Notes: generated from the letters alone by a model not told the origin. A stretch of DNA of 32,828 bases from JBHHZJ01 sp046758005 (GCA_046758005.1 JBHHZJ010000029.1:1-32828); one strand, 5' to 3'; shown: positions 8,960 to 18,126, counted from the stretch's first letter. Numbers and translations are program-made.

Positions 8960-10756
8960 ATGCCGAGGATGAGCGAACCGCAGTCGCCTGAGATTTGGAA
9001 ACTGTTAAGCAAGCTGTTCGGCCACGCGAGAAATCGCCCGGCCGAGACGGTAGCGTACGCCACCAAGTCGGCGCGCTCGTCGGATACGGATGCGATACCG
9101 GCGCCCCAATTCCTTAGCAGCCACGAGGATTTCGAAGCCCGCCTGGAAAGCGTTCTCTCTCAAAAGGGCTCGCTGACCAAGTTCGTGAGCGGCAGAGTCC
9201 ACTTGCTCAATGTGGAGGAAATCCGCGCGAAACTCGGGGCCAACTGGGAGAAATACTCGGATCGCGTCCACCGGACCATTAAGGACGTCCTCAAGAACCG
9301 TTTAAGTCCGGAAGATTTTTATACCCTGTACAGAAACGATACGTACATCATCGTCTTTGGCAGCTCTTCGGAAGAAGAAGAAGCGAAGCTCAAATGCGCT
9401 CTTCTCGCCGAAGAAATCATGGAAAGGGTACTTGGGGAGGATCATGCCAAGCAAATCGAATTACTCGGGGTCCGAACAGTCGTTGCCAAAGTCGATGGCA
9501 GCATCGGCACGGAAAGCGTAACCAGCACCGATGCACTGGCTGGTCTGCTACAGAAGGCGGATGAAAGCAGATCTGTTTCCCCGCCCGCGGAAATTACTGC
9601 CGATCCTTATTGGAATCGAGATCTCAGTACCGATGACATCTCGGATCTGCTTGGCCTGGCCGAAACTAGGCTCCAGGCCCATGAGAACGGGCAATATCTA
9701 CAGGATCAACCGGACGTCGCGGCAGACCGGCTCCGGGAACTGATTCGCCAGTTGCAGAACTTCGAGAGGGCGCTTGCAGCCGCAGATGCAAGGGCGTCGA
9801 GTGCCGGCGCGCAGGGTTCACGAACCCAGTCCACGATCGAGTGGAAGCGCCAACACGTGAAGGCAAGAAATGTCCTCCAACAGCTCACGTCGCGCGCGGA
9901 GAAACAACTTGCTCGCCGACAAATCCAGCCGTCCCGCGAGCCCGAGAACGAGGAGCATACGGAACCGCCCTTTTCAGCAAATTTTTCCTACATTCCCATG
10001 TGGCATGTCTCGAAGCAGGCGGTCGGGCTCCACCTATGTCAACTTTCGCTCGAACACGGCGGCGAACATATCACCTACGCATCCGCATTAAGAGAGGATC
10101 TGGAAAGTGAAATAGTAAGTTTGATGGATAGAATACTGGTGCGGAAGGCGAAACAAGAGATCCAGGACAGTCTTTCTGCAGGCGTGGTCAATATTGTCGG
10201 CGTGCCGATCCATTTTCTGACGTTGGATGGACTTGGAAGCCAAAGGGAATTTCAATTGGTGTGCCATGCCGTACCCCAGGAGTTCCGTAATCTCCTGGTG
10301 TGGGAGATCGTCAATGCGCCTATAGACTGCTGGCGCTCACACCTGCCTCCGGCAGTCGCGGCCGCGAAACCTTTTGGGCGCGCGATCTTCTTCCGGGCGG
10401 ACCTATTTCGGATAGATTTCTTGGATGTTCTGAAGAACCTTCGGTACTTGAAGTCCACCGGATTGGACGCCGTCGGACTGGACGTGAGTGCCGTGCAGAC
10501 ATCCCAGTGCGAAGTCATCCAAATGCTTGAGCGGTTCGCCGCCACGGCCAACCGGTATGCGCTTAAGTGCTATGTTCATGGCCTCGATTCGGTAAGCCTG
10601 GTTACGGCGGCGGTCTGCGCCGGGTTCGACCATATTTCGGGGCAGGCAATCGCGGAACCGAGCGACGCGCTTCAAGGAATCAAACCTACCACGTCCGAGA
10701 CGATTTACTTGCGACGGTTTGAACAAACGGGTGAATACACGCCAAGCGTGGCGTGA
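8960..10756 (+). CDS. Degenerate GGDEF-EAL-like protein
   Basis: A 598-residue soluble protein. Residues about 75-200 resemble a diguanylate-cyclase fold, but the active-site GGDEF is replaced by RNDTY (in LYRNDTYIIVF, 124-133), so cyclase activity is unlikely. A linker with coiled-coil-like helices (about 225-325) follows. Residues about 340-575 resemble an EAL domain: YIPMWHVSKQAVGLH, WEIVNAPI in the place of the metal-binding LEITE, a GLDAVGLDVSAV strand, and GQAIAEP near the end where EAL proteins have a QG...P motif. Catalytic acidic residues are missing. It probably acts as a structural or nucleotide-sensing regulator. The gene runs divergently from the histidine kinase (288 bp apart). 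Start 8960 or 8969. Domain calls are by pattern, not alignment. Confidence 0.75.
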   Translation: MPRMSEPQSPEIWKLLSKLFGHARNRPAETVAYATKSARSSDTDAIPAPQFLSSHEDFEARLESVLSQKGSLTKFVSGRVHLLNVEEIRAKLGANWEKYSDRVHRTIKDVLKNRLSPEDFYTLYRNDTYIIVFGSSSEEEEAKLKCALLAEEIMERVLGEDHAKQIELLGVRTVVAKVDGSIGTESVTSTDALAGLLQKADESRSVSPPAEITADPYWNRDLSTDDISDLLGLAETRLQAHENGQYLQDQPDVAADRLRELIRQLQNFERALAAADARASSAGAQGSRTQSTIEWKRQHVKARNVLQQLTSRAEKQLARRQIQPSREPENEEHTEPPFSANFSYIPMWHVSKQAVGLHLCQLSLEHGGEHITYASALREDLESEIVSLMDRILVRKAKQEIQDSLSAGVVNIVGVPIHFLTLDGLGSQREFQLVCHAVPQEFRNLLVWEIVNAPIDCWRSHLPPAVAAAKPFGRAIFFRADLFRIDFLDVLKNLRYLKSTGLDAVGLDVSAVQTSQCEVIQMLERFAATANRYALKCYVHGLDSVSLVTAAVCAGFDHISGQAIAEPSDALQGIKPTTSETIYLRRFEQTGEYTPSVA

Positions 10757-10846
10757 ATTCATAACCCGATCCCAAGACTCGCCGACCCTCTTCATCAAGG
10801 CAGGGATTGGCAGACCGAGAGCCGATCTCCGAAGACGGGGCCGCGA

Positions 10847-11680
10847 CTACGCCTTGCGCAGAACCGCCTGGACCAGGACGATCCGGTCCTCCTCGAGATT
10901 GCGCAGCGTGTTCCGGGCGAGCGTTTTCGCCTCGGCCCCGAACATGATGCCCAGGGCGTTCGGCGGCGGCCGGCCGGCGGCTGCCGCCTGCCTCGCCCTT
11001 TCGTGCAACCAGCGGAGCGCCGGCGCGGTCACGTCGCGCCAGGCGGCGACCTCGAACCCGGCCGCCTCGAGGTGCATGCGCATCTCCTCGGGCGTGACGA
11101 GGAAGCTGATCGAGGGCTCGCCCGCCCAGGGCACGGGAAAGTGGGCCGGCCCGCCGGGCCCGGCCAGAATGTCGTAGAGCGCCAGGCGCCCCCCGGGCTT
11201 GAGGACCCGGTGCATCTCGGCGTAGAGCGTGGCCTTGTCGGCGATGTTCATCGCGGCGTGCTGGGTCCAGACCACGTCGAAGCTCGCCTTCTCGAACGGC
11301 ATGGCGAGCGCGTCGCCGTGCCGGTAGGTCACGCGGTCGCCGAGGCCCGTGCGTTCGGCGAGCATTTGCGCCACGCGGCAGAACTCCTCGGTCAGGTCGA
11401 GCCCGGTCACGCGGCAGCCGAACGCGGCCGCCAGGTGGCGCGACGGGCCGCCGATCCCGCAGCCGACGTCCAAGACGTGATGCTCCGCCGCGATCCCGGC
11501 CATCTCGGCGACCTCCGCGGTCGCCTCCCGGCCGCGGATGTGGAACTCGTCGACGGGCGCCAGGTCGTCGGGCGTCAGCGCGTCGATATCCTTTCCGGCC
11601 TCGCGCAGCGCGGACAGGATCGCCGCCCCCAGGTCGCGGCGCGTGTAATGGTCTTGGACGGTCGTTCCGCTTCCGCTCAT
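10847..11680 (-). CDS. Class I SAM-dependent methyltransferase
   Basis: 277 residues with a complete Rossmann-type methyltransferase core: motif I VLDVGCGIGGPSRHLA, motif II VTGLDLTEEFC, the FDVVWTQHAAMNI block and LKPGGRLALYDI after it. The motif set resembles sarcosine/dimethylglycine and tocopherol-type methyltransferases, but the substrate cannot be assigned. The MFS transporter gene starts upstream and ends 51 bp before this gene on the same strand, so the two may be co-transcribed. Confidence 0.9.
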   Translation of the reverse strand: MSGSGTTVQDHYTRRDLGAAILSALREAGKDIDALTPDDLAPVDEFHIRGREATAEVAEMAGIAAEHHVLDVGCGIGGPSRHLAAAFGCRVTGLDLTEEFCRVAQMLAERTGLGDRVTYRHGDALAMPFEKASFDVVWTQHAAMNIADKATLYAEMHRVLKPGGRLALYDILAGPGGPAHFPVPWAGEPSISFLVTPEEMRMHLEAAGFEVAAWRDVTAPALRWLHERARQAAAAGRPPPNALGIMFGAEAKTLARNTLRNLEEDRIVLVQAVLRKA

Positions 11681-11731
11681 GCACGTCTCCTCGGGATCAG
11701 AATGCGCGCCGCGACCCCTGCGGGGATGGGT

Positions 11732-12958
11732 TCAAATCCGTTCCACCGCGGGCTCGGGGGGCCGGAGCTCCGCGACCGGCCGGTCGGCGATCGGCCAGTG
11801 GAGCAGCGCGGACAGCAGGCCGAGCGCGATCGCCATCAGCCAGACCGCGTCGTACGACCCGGTCAAGTCGTAGCTCAGCCCGCCCAGCCAGGCGCCGAAG
11901 AACGAGCCGATCTGGTGGCTGAACATGACGATGCCGAACAGGGTGGCCAGATAGCGCGCGCCGAAGACGTCGCCGACCAGGCCGCTGGTCAACGGCACCG
12001 TGCTCAGCCACAAGAAGCCGAAGCTCGCCGAGAACATCCAGACCGCCAGCTCGCTCTTGGGCCCCAGCAGGAACAGGGCGATGGCCACGGCGCGCGCCAG
12101 GTAGATCCCGGACAGCAGGTACTTCTTGCGGTAGCGCCCGCCGAGGTAGCCGGCGAGCAGCCCGCCGATGATGTTGAAGAACCCGATCACGCCGAGCGCC
12201 GTGGCGCCGACCAGGGGATCGAGGCCGAAGGTGTTGATGTAGGCCGGCAGGTGGGTCGCGATGAAGGCGACGTGGAAGCCGCAGACGAAGAACCCGGCGT
12301 TCAGCAACTGGTAGCCGCGGTGGCGCCGGGCCTCGGCCACCGCCGCGCCGAGCGACCGCTCGACCACGCCCGCCGCCGCCGGCCCGGGCCTGCCGACCAG
12401 CGCCGCGGCGAGCGGCACGATCAAGCCGGACAGCCCGGCCAGCACGAGCAGCGCCCCGACCCAGCCCAGCCCGGCCATCACCACCTGGGTCAAGGGCAGA
12501 AGCAGGAACTGTCCCATCGATCCGCCCGAGGCGGCGATGCCCAGCGCGAGGCTGCGCCGCTCCGGCGGGGCCGCGCGCGCGACCGCGGCGAGCACCAGGG
12601 GAAAACCGCTGGCGCTGACTCCGAGGCCGACCAGGACGCCGGCGCCCAGGTGCAGGCCCAACACGCTGGGCTCCAGCGCCATGATCAGCACGCCGAGGCC
12701 GTAGGTCAGCCCGCCGAAGACCAGGCAGCGCCCGGTCCCGTAGCGGTCCGCGAAGACCCCGAAGAAGGGCGTGAGGACGCCCCAGAGCAGGTTCTGCACG
12801 GCGATCGCGAGCGCGAACGTGCCCCGGCCGATGCCCAGATCCAGCGTCATGGGCTCCAGGAACAGACCGAAGGTCTGCCGCACGCCCATGTTGAGGCCGA
12901 GCACGGCCGCCCCGCAGAGCAGGACGACGGCCGGGACGCGCCAAGAGGCTGCGGCCAT
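11732..12958 (-). CDS. MFS transporter
   Basis: 408 residues with about twelve hydrophobic segments in two halves and a charged loop in the middle (about residues 195-215). The loop between helices 2 and 3 carries FGVFADRYGTGR, the MFS signature; the second half repeats GGLLAGYLGGRYRKK. The N-terminal MGVRQTFGLFLEPM resembles the monocarboxylate/oxalate-formate branch of MFS. Substrate unknown. The ATG is preceded on the coding strand by GGGAGGGGA at about 7 nt spacing, a strong ribosome-binding site. The methyltransferase at 10847-11680 follows. Confidence 0.9.
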   Translation of the reverse strand: MAAASWRVPAVVLLCGAAVLGLNMGVRQTFGLFLEPMTLDLGIGRGTFALAIAVQNLLWGVLTPFFGVFADRYGTGRCLVFGGLTYGLGVLIMALEPSVLGLHLGAGVLVGLGVSASGFPLVLAAVARAAPPERRSLALGIAASGGSMGQFLLLPLTQVVMAGLGWVGALLVLAGLSGLIVPLAAALVGRPGPAAAGVVERSLGAAVAEARRHRGYQLLNAGFFVCGFHVAFIATHLPAYINTFGLDPLVGATALGVIGFFNIIGGLLAGYLGGRYRKKYLLSGIYLARAVAIALFLLGPKSELAVWMFSASFGFLWLSTVPLTSGLVGDVFGARYLATLFGIVMFSHQIGSFFGAWLGGLSYDLTGSYDAVWLMAIALGLLSALLHWPIADRPVAELRPPEPAVERI

Positions 12959-13071
12959 GACGGTTCCCCTCCCGTTGTGCGGGCCCGAGCTTACACGCTC
13001 CGGCTCACGCGACCCAGCGCCCCGCCCGCATGGCGGGCATGCGTCAGAGTGCCGGGCCGGGGACTCCGTTG

Positions 13072-13629
13072 CTAGATCTCGCGATTCCCCAGGCGGCGGC
13101 GCAGCGCCTCGGCGTTGTAGCCGGCGCCGGGCAGGAGGGGATGGATCTCGAGCGCCGCCTCGAAGGACTCCAGCGCGAGCTCATCCTTCTTGAGCGCGAC
13201 GTAGACCAGCCCGCGGCCCGACAGCGCGCCGAAATGACGCGGCTCGAGGGCCAGCGTGCGGTCGATGTCGTGCAGCGACCGCTCATAGTTGCCGAGCAGG
13301 TAGTGCACCGTGGCCCGCTTGTTCCAGCCCTCGGCGAAGTCGGGCGCGATGGTCACCATCTGGTCGAACTTGCCGAGCGCGGCGCGGTAGTCGCGGCGCG
13401 CCATGGCCGCCATCCCCTGCGCCATGAGCGTGCCCACCACCTCGTCGTCCGACACGATCCAGATGTGCCAGATGTTCATTTCGATGTCGCGCGCGGCCTG
13501 GGGATCGCTCGCCGCCTTCAGTCGGGCGAAGAGTTCGTCGAGGCGCGGGTCGTTCTGGTCGGCCCGGCCCAGGCCGGCCGGCGCCAACGCCAGGCTCAGG
13601 AGCAAGGCTATTGCCGTGACGATCCTCAC
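13072..13629 (-). CDS. Secreted TPR-repeat protein
   Basis: A 185-residue product beginning with a clear signal peptide (VRIVTAIALLLSLALAPAG) and carrying two or three tetratricopeptide units, for example YRAALGKFDQMVTIAPDFAEG, YERSLHDIDRTLALEPRHFG and LALESFEAALEIHPLLPG. Likely periplasmic. The GTG at 13629 is chosen because it puts the basic residue directly before the hydrophobic core; a TTG 36 nt further upstream in the same frame would extend it. It is divergent from the DUF2817 gene. Function beyond protein binding cannot be stated. Confidence 0.8.
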   Translation of the reverse strand: MRIVTAIALLLSLALAPAGLGRADQNDPRLDELFARLKAASDPQAARDIEMNIWHIWIVSDDEVVGTLMAQGMAAMARRDYRAALGKFDQMVTIAPDFAEGWNKRATVHYLLGNYERSLHDIDRTLALEPRHFGALSGRGLVYVALKKDELALESFEAALEIHPLLPGAGYNAEALRRRLGNREI

Positions 13630-13713
13630 GCCCTTAAGTATGGCCGAGAGCGCGGCCGCGCCCAAGGGCGAAGGCGGGGCCGGCGGTCACGTTTCCATGA
13701 GGAGGCCCGGGCA

Positions 13714-14799
13714 ATGGCGGTAAGCGGTTACTTCTCCGCCGACTATCGGGAGGCGCGGCGCAAGTTCCTGGACGCCGCCGCGGCCGCGGGCGCCCGCATC
13801 GCACACCACCGGAATCCCCGGCGGGGGCCCTCCGGGGAGGCGCTGTTCGCCGACAGCGCGTGGCTCGGGCCCGAGGACGCCGAACGGGTGCTGGTCACCA
13901 TCTCGGCAACCCACGGGGTCGAGGGCTTCTGCGGCTCCGGCGTCCAGGTGGGCTGGTTCGAGGCGGGCTTTCACAAGGACATGCCGGACGGCCTCGCGCT
14001 GCTCGCGATCCACGCGATCAACCCCTACGGCTTCGCCTGGCTGCGCCGGGTCACCGAAGACAACGTCGACCTCAACCGCAACTTCGTCGACCACGCCAAG
14101 CCCTATCCGGTCAACGCCGGGTACGAGGAGCTGCACGAGGCGATCTGCCCGCGCGAATGGAACGATTCGGTCATCGCCGAGACGCGCAGGGTGCTCGAGG
14201 CCTTCATGGAAAAGCACGGGCCGCGCGCCCTGCAGGCCGCCATTTCCGCCGGGCAGTACAGCCATCCGGACGGCATATTCTTCGGCGGCCACGCCGCGAC
14301 CTGGTCGCACCTGGCGTTGCGGGCCATCCTGACCAAGGCGCTCGCCCGCGCCCGCCACGCCGCGGTGATCGACTACCACACCGGGCTGGGGCCGCGCGGC
14401 TACGGCGAGCGCATCTGCGTCCATCCGCCGGGCTCGGCGGGGCTGGCGCGCGCCAAGCAGTGGTACGACGAGGACGTCACCTCGCCCTATCTCGGCTCCT
14501 CCTCGTCGGTCGAGCTGTTCGGGGTCAACCTGCTCGGCGTGGAAGAGGCCCTGCCCCACCTCCGGTTGACCGGCATCGCGCTCGAATTTGGCACCCTGCC
14601 GACCGAGCCGGTCAAGCTCGCCCTGCGCGCGGACAACTGGCTCCACGTCCACGGCAATCCGGAGTCCCGCAAGGGCCGGGCGATCAAGGACCAGATCCGG
14701 CAGGCCTTCTATCAGGACGCCGAGGACTGGAAGGCGATGGTCTGGGAGCGCGCGGTCGAGACCCAGCGCAAGGCGCTTGCCGGCCTGGCGCAGGGGTGA
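13714..14799 (+). CDS. DUF2817 / M14-like zinc carboxypeptidase family protein
   Basis: 361 residues. The layout matches the DUF2817 branch of the M14 carboxypeptidase fold: ATHGVEG with probable zinc ligands His67 and Glu70, the NVDLNRNF substrate-binding block (Asn121, Arg122), DYHTGLGPRGYGE with the third zinc ligand His222, and ALEFGT with the probable catalytic Glu291. No signal peptide, so probably cytoplasmic. Start 13714 has an exact AGGAGG eight bases upstream (13700-13705). The natural substrate of DUF2817 proteins is not settled; peptide or amide hydrolysis is the family expectation. Confidence 0.9.
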   Translation: MAVSGYFSADYREARRKFLDAAAAAGARIAHHRNPRRGPSGEALFADSAWLGPEDAERVLVTISATHGVEGFCGSGVQVGWFEAGFHKDMPDGLALLAIHAINPYGFAWLRRVTEDNVDLNRNFVDHAKPYPVNAGYEELHEAICPREWNDSVIAETRRVLEAFMEKHGPRALQAAISAGQYSHPDGIFFGGHAATWSHLALRAILTKALARARHAAVIDYHTGLGPRGYGERICVHPPGSAGLARAKQWYDEDVTSPYLGSSSSVELFGVNLLGVEEALPHLRLTGIALEFGTLPTEPVKLALRADNWLHVHGNPESRKGRAIKDQIRQAFYQDAEDWKAMVWERAVETQRKALAGLAQG

Positions 14800-14816
14800 T
14801 CGGCCGATCCGCCGGC

Positions 14817-14853
14817 TTGCTCCCGGCGGCCGCAAATTATAATATTTATATTA
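14817..14853 (+). promoter_or_regulatory. Promoter and candidate operator of abrB-doc
   Basis: A strikingly AT-rich patch in GC-rich DNA. A consensus -10 TATAAT (14838-14843) has TTGCTC (14817-14822) upstream at a short 15-bp spacing. Overlapping the -10 is a perfect inverted repeat TAATAT-TT-ATATTA (14840-14853), which would suit binding of a dimeric AbrB-type antitoxin that represses its own operon. Binding is inferred. Confidence 0.5.
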
Positions 14854-14886
14854 ATAAAGGACACGGTAAGACGAGAGGATTCGCAG

Positions 14887-15117
14887 ATGCGCAAGCCGCT
14901 GAAGATTCGAAGGATCGGGACCTCGCTCGGGCTCGTCCTGCCCAAGGAGCTTCTCGCCGAGTTGAGCGTCGGCGAGGGCGATCTGCTCTATCCCGTGCGC
15001 ACGCCGGACGGGCTGGCGCTCACCCGATACGACCCTCGCTTCGCGCAGGCCGTGGAGGCGAGCCGGCGCTTCATGCGGAAATACCCGAACGCCATGAAGA
15101 AGCTGGCCCAAGGCTGA
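14887..15117 (+). CDS. AbrB/SpoVT-type antitoxin
   Basis: A 76-residue protein whose first 45 residues form a swapped-hairpin AbrB DNA-binding domain (MRKPLKIRRIGTSLGLVLPK, then LLAELSVGEGD). The C-terminal tail (RFMRKYPNAMKKLAQ) is basic and helical and probably wraps and neutralises the toxin. The start follows GAGAGGA at about 8 nt spacing. The TGA stop shares its last base with the ATG of the Doc gene (TGATG), a sign of translational coupling and of a toxin-antitoxin pair. Confidence 0.9.
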   Translation: MRKPLKIRRIGTSLGLVLPKELLAELSVGEGDLLYPVRTPDGLALTRYDPRFAQAVEASRRFMRKYPNAMKKLAQG

Positions 15118-15509
15118 TGGAGCCGGTTTGGCTGACGTCTGAGATCGTTCGCGCCATCCATTCCGGGGCCGTCGCCGAGTTCGGCGGCGCGCCAGGGCTG
15201 CGCGATCCCGGGCTTTTCGACAGCGCGATGGAGCGAGCGCCGAACCTCTCCGCGTACGGGGACGATCCTTCCCTATACGACCTGGCCGCGGCCTACTGCG
15301 CCGGCATCGTCAAGAACCACGCCTTCGTGGACGGCAACAAGCGGGCCGGGGTTCTGGCGGCAGTCGCGTTCCTCGATCTCAACGGCTGCGAGTTCCGACC
15401 GGAGGAGGGGGAGGTGGTGAACGTCATCCTGGCCCTGGCCGCGGGGGAGATCGAGGAAAATGTCTTGACGGAATGGTTTTCCGACAATTCGACGCCCAAG
15501 CGGGACTGA
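15117..15509 (+). CDS. doc: Doc-family (Fic fold) toxin
   Basis: 130 residues. The core motif HAFVDGNKR (68-76) is the death-on-curing form of the Fic motif; Doc toxins are kinases that phosphorylate elongation factor Tu and stop translation. The upstream GAPGLRDPGLFDSAMERA block is also typical of Doc. The gene overlaps the AbrB antitoxin gene by one base, and the upstream AT-rich promoter supports a self-contained module. It converges with glcF, whose stop is 20 bp away. The length is that of a complete Doc and all catalytic residues are present, so the toxin looks intact. Antitoxins of Doc are most often Phd-like; pairing with an AbrB-type protein is a known but less common variant. Confidence 0.92.
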   Translation: MEPVWLTSEIVRAIHSGAVAEFGGAPGLRDPGLFDSAMERAPNLSAYGDDPSLYDLAAAYCAGIVKNHAFVDGNKRAGVLAAVAFLDLNGCEFRPEEGEVVNVILALAAGEIEENVLTEWFSDNSTPKRD

Positions 15510-15528
15510 CCGGGATTCCGACGCGCAC

Positions 15529-16869
15529 TTATTCCGCCGCGCGGGCGCCGGGGGCCGTGGCGCGGGCGGCCGTGAGGTCGAATCCTTCGAGCGCCTTGGG
15601 CAGCGGCCCGCCCGTGGCCCAGTCGAGCAGCTCGACCGCGTGCACGACGGGGATCTCCGTGGCGCCGGCGATCTGGGTCATGCAGCCGATGTTGCCGCTG
15701 GCGATCACGTCCGCGCCGACGCGTTCGATGTTGGCCACCTTGCGCGCGCGCAGGCGCGCCGCGATCTCCGGCTGCAGCAGGTTGTAGGTGCCGGCCGAGC
15801 CGCAGCACATGTGCCCCTCGGGCACGTCCCGGACCGCGAAGCCCGCGGCCGCCAACAGGGCCTTGGGCTCGCGCGTGATCTTCTGCCCGTGCTGCAGGGA
15901 GCAGGGCGACTGGTAGGCGACGCTCAGGCCGGTCGCGCGCGCCGCCGGCGCCAGCCCCAGGTCGGCCATGAATTCCGACACGTCCTTGGTCAGCGCGGCG
16001 ATCGTCGCCGCCCGGTCCGCCCACTCGGGATCGCCCCTCAGCATGAATCCGTAGTCCTTGACCGTGGTGCCGCAGCCGGAGGTGTTGATGATCACCGCGT
16101 CCAAGCCGCCGCGCGCCAGCTCGCGCGTCCAGGCCGCGACGTTGGCCTTGGCCGAGGCGAGCGCGGGCGCCTCCTTGCCCATGTGGTGGGTGATGGCGCC
16201 GCAGCAGCCGGCGCCCTTGGCGACCACCACCTCCACGCCGTGGCGCGTGAGCAGGCGCACGGTGGCCTCGTTGATCTCGGGGCTGAGCACCTGCTGGGCG
16301 CAGCCGGTCATGAGCGCGACGCGCGCGCGACGGGCGCCCTGCGCCGGGAACACCTGCGGCCGGTCGACCGGCGAGCGCGCTGCGAGCCGCTTCGGCGCGA
16401 GCGCCAGCATCGCCCCCAGGCGGCCCGGCAGGGCGCGCGCCAGCGGCCGGGCGAACCAGGCGCCGAACAGGGCCAGACGGAAGCGCGCCGGGCTCGGCAC
16501 CAGCCAGGCGAGCCACGCGCGCAGCGCCCGGTCGGCCAGCGGCCGGACGTAGGTCCGCTCGATATGCCTGCGGGCGTGATCGACCAGGTGCATGTAGTGC
16601 ACGCCGGAGGGGCACGTGGTCATGCACGACAGGCACGACAGGCAGCGGTCGATGTGCTTCACCACCTTCTCGGACGCCGGCTTGTCGTTCTCCAGCATGT
16701 CCTTGATCAGGTAGATGCGCCCGCGCGGGCTGTCGAGCTCGTCGCCGAGCAGCACGTAGGTCGGGCAGGTCGCCGTGCAGAAACCGCAGTGCACGCAGGC
16801 GCGCAAGATCTTGTTCGCTTCCGCGACGTCGGGATCGGCGAGTTGGGCCAGCGTGAAGTTGGTCTGCAT
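15529..16869 (-). CDS. glcF: Glycolate oxidase iron-sulfur subunit GlcF
   Basis: 446 residues. Two ferredoxin-type 4Fe-4S clusters lie near the N-terminus (CVHCGFCTATCPTY and CLSCLSCMTTCPSG). Two CCG domains follow, with CCGAITHHMGKE in the first and CCGSAGTYN in the second, and a GCGTTV block between them. GlcF passes electrons from the flavin subunits GlcD/GlcE to the respiratory chain during oxidation of glycolate to glyoxylate. It is the last gene of glcD-glcE-glcF; only 21 nt separate it from glcE. Confidence 0.95.
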   Translation of the reverse strand: MQTNFTLAQLADPDVAEANKILRACVHCGFCTATCPTYVLLGDELDSPRGRIYLIKDMLENDKPASEKVVKHIDRCLSCLSCMTTCPSGVHYMHLVDHARRHIERTYVRPLADRALRAWLAWLVPSPARFRLALFGAWFARPLARALPGRLGAMLALAPKRLAARSPVDRPQVFPAQGARRARVALMTGCAQQVLSPEINEATVRLLTRHGVEVVVAKGAGCCGAITHHMGKEAPALASAKANVAAWTRELARGGLDAVIINTSGCGTTVKDYGFMLRGDPEWADRAATIAALTKDVSEFMADLGLAPAARATGLSVAYQSPCSLQHGQKITREPKALLAAAGFAVRDVPEGHMCCGSAGTYNLLQPEIAARLRARKVANIERVGADVIASGNIGCMTQIAGATEIPVVHAVELLDWATGGPLPKALEGFDLTAARATAPGARAAE

Positions 16870-16890
16870 GGGCCGCGTACCTCTGCCTGC

Positions 16891-18126
16891 TTACACGCCC
16901 GCGTACATGCGCCCCGGGTTGAGCACGCGCTTCGGGTCGAAGGCGTCCTTGATCCGCCGGGTGAGCGCCGCATTGGCCTCGTCCTGCGGCTGGAACACCG
17001 GCACGGCGGCGCGCAGCTCGGCCGGTGCGCGGACCAGCGTCGCGTGCCCGCCGCGGGCGGCCAGCGCCGCGCGTACGGTGGCGGCGCCGGCGTCCTGCGC
17101 CGTCCCGTCGCTCGCCGGCAGCGCCAGCCAGATCAGCCCCCCGCCCCAGTCGTAGAAATGCAGGACATCGGCACCGCGCGCGATTTCGGCCGCCACGTCC
17201 GCGCCCGCCGCAGGCGGTACCGACACTTTCCAGACGAACCGGTCGGGATGGGCGAGAAAGGGCGCAACGTCGCGCAGATCGCGCCACAGCGCGGCCGAGT
17301 TCGTGCCGTGCAGTTCCTCGGTCGCGGCCAGGTCCGCGAGCTCCCGGCGCAGCGCGGCGCAGCGGTACTCGACCGAGGGGCCCGGCCCTTCCACGCGCAG
17401 CGCCGTGACCGCGCCCCCGGCCTCGGCCACGTACGACACCCCGGACCCGGCGGCGAGCGCGGCCGGCAGGTGCGCCGCGCCCGAGACCTCGTGCGCCGAC
17501 TGCAACGCCCGGGTCATGGCCTCGAGCGCCGCCGCGTCGTCGAGGCCGAAGAGCAGGACCGTGCGCGTCTTCTCCGGGACGGGGAGGACCTTGACCGTGA
17601 CGTCGGTCATGACCGCGAGGGTGCCGTGCGAACCCGCCAACAGCTTGCACAGGTCGTAGCCGGTCACGTTCTTGACCACGCGGCCGCCCGACTTGAAGGC
17701 CTCGCCGCGGCCGGAGACCCCGTGCACGCCGAGGAAATGGTCGCGCGCCGCGCCCGCCTTGATGCGCCGCGGGCCCGACAGATTGCAGGCCAGCACGCCG
17801 CCGAGACTGCCCCGCCCGGCCGCGCCGCCGAGCAGCGGGCCGAGGTCCGCCGGTTCGAAGGCGAGCATCTGGTTCTTGTTGGCGAGCGCCGCCTCGACCT
17901 CGGCCATGGGCGTGCCGGCCCGGGCCGAGAGCACCAGCTCCTCCGGCTCGTAGAGCGTGATGCCGGCGAGCGCCGAGAGGTCGATGCCGTGGCCGGCCTG
18001 CACGGGACGGCCCAGGCCGCGCTTGGAGCCGCGTCCGGCCACCTCGAGCGGCGCCTCCTCCCCGGCCGCCCAGGCCACCGCCTCGAGGACCTGCTCGGCG
18101 GTCTCCGGCCTGAAGGTCGTCGTCAT
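16891..18126 (-). CDS. glcE: Glycolate oxidase FAD-binding subunit GlcE
   Basis: 411 residues with a PCMH-type FAD-binding domain in the first half (LEVAGRGSKRGLGRP, GITLYEPEELVLSARAGTPM, GGVLACNLSGPRRI, GGRVVKNVTGYDLCKL) and a shorter C-terminal region ending in FDPKRVLNPGRMY. This is the short GlcE form rather than GlcD. It lies 15 nt downstream of glcD, so translation is likely coupled. Confidence 0.95.
   Translation of the reverse strand: MTTTFRPETAEQVLEAVAWAAGEEAPLEVAGRGSKRGLGRPVQAGHGIDLSALAGITLYEPEELVLSARAGTPMAEVEAALANKNQMLAFEPADLGPLLGGAAGRGSLGGVLACNLSGPRRIKAGAARDHFLGVHGVSGRGEAFKSGGRVVKNVTGYDLCKLLAGSHGTLAVMTDVTVKVLPVPEKTRTVLLFGLDDAAALEAMTRALQSAHEVSGAAHLPAALAAGSGVSYVAEAGGAVTALRVEGPGPSVEYRCAALRRELADLAATEELHGTNSAALWRDLRDVAPFLAHPDRFVWKVSVPPAAGADVAAEIARGADVLHFYDWGGGLIWLALPASDGTAQDAGAATVRAALAARGGHATLVRAPAELRAAVPVFQPQDEANAALTRRIKDAFDPKRVLNPGRMYAGV

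Noticed and set aside
11003..13075. 690-codon plus-strand frame opposite the methyltransferase and MFS genes
   Set aside because: Antisense shadow with repetitive Gln/Arg/Gly text; the minus-strand MFS protein has clear membrane segments.
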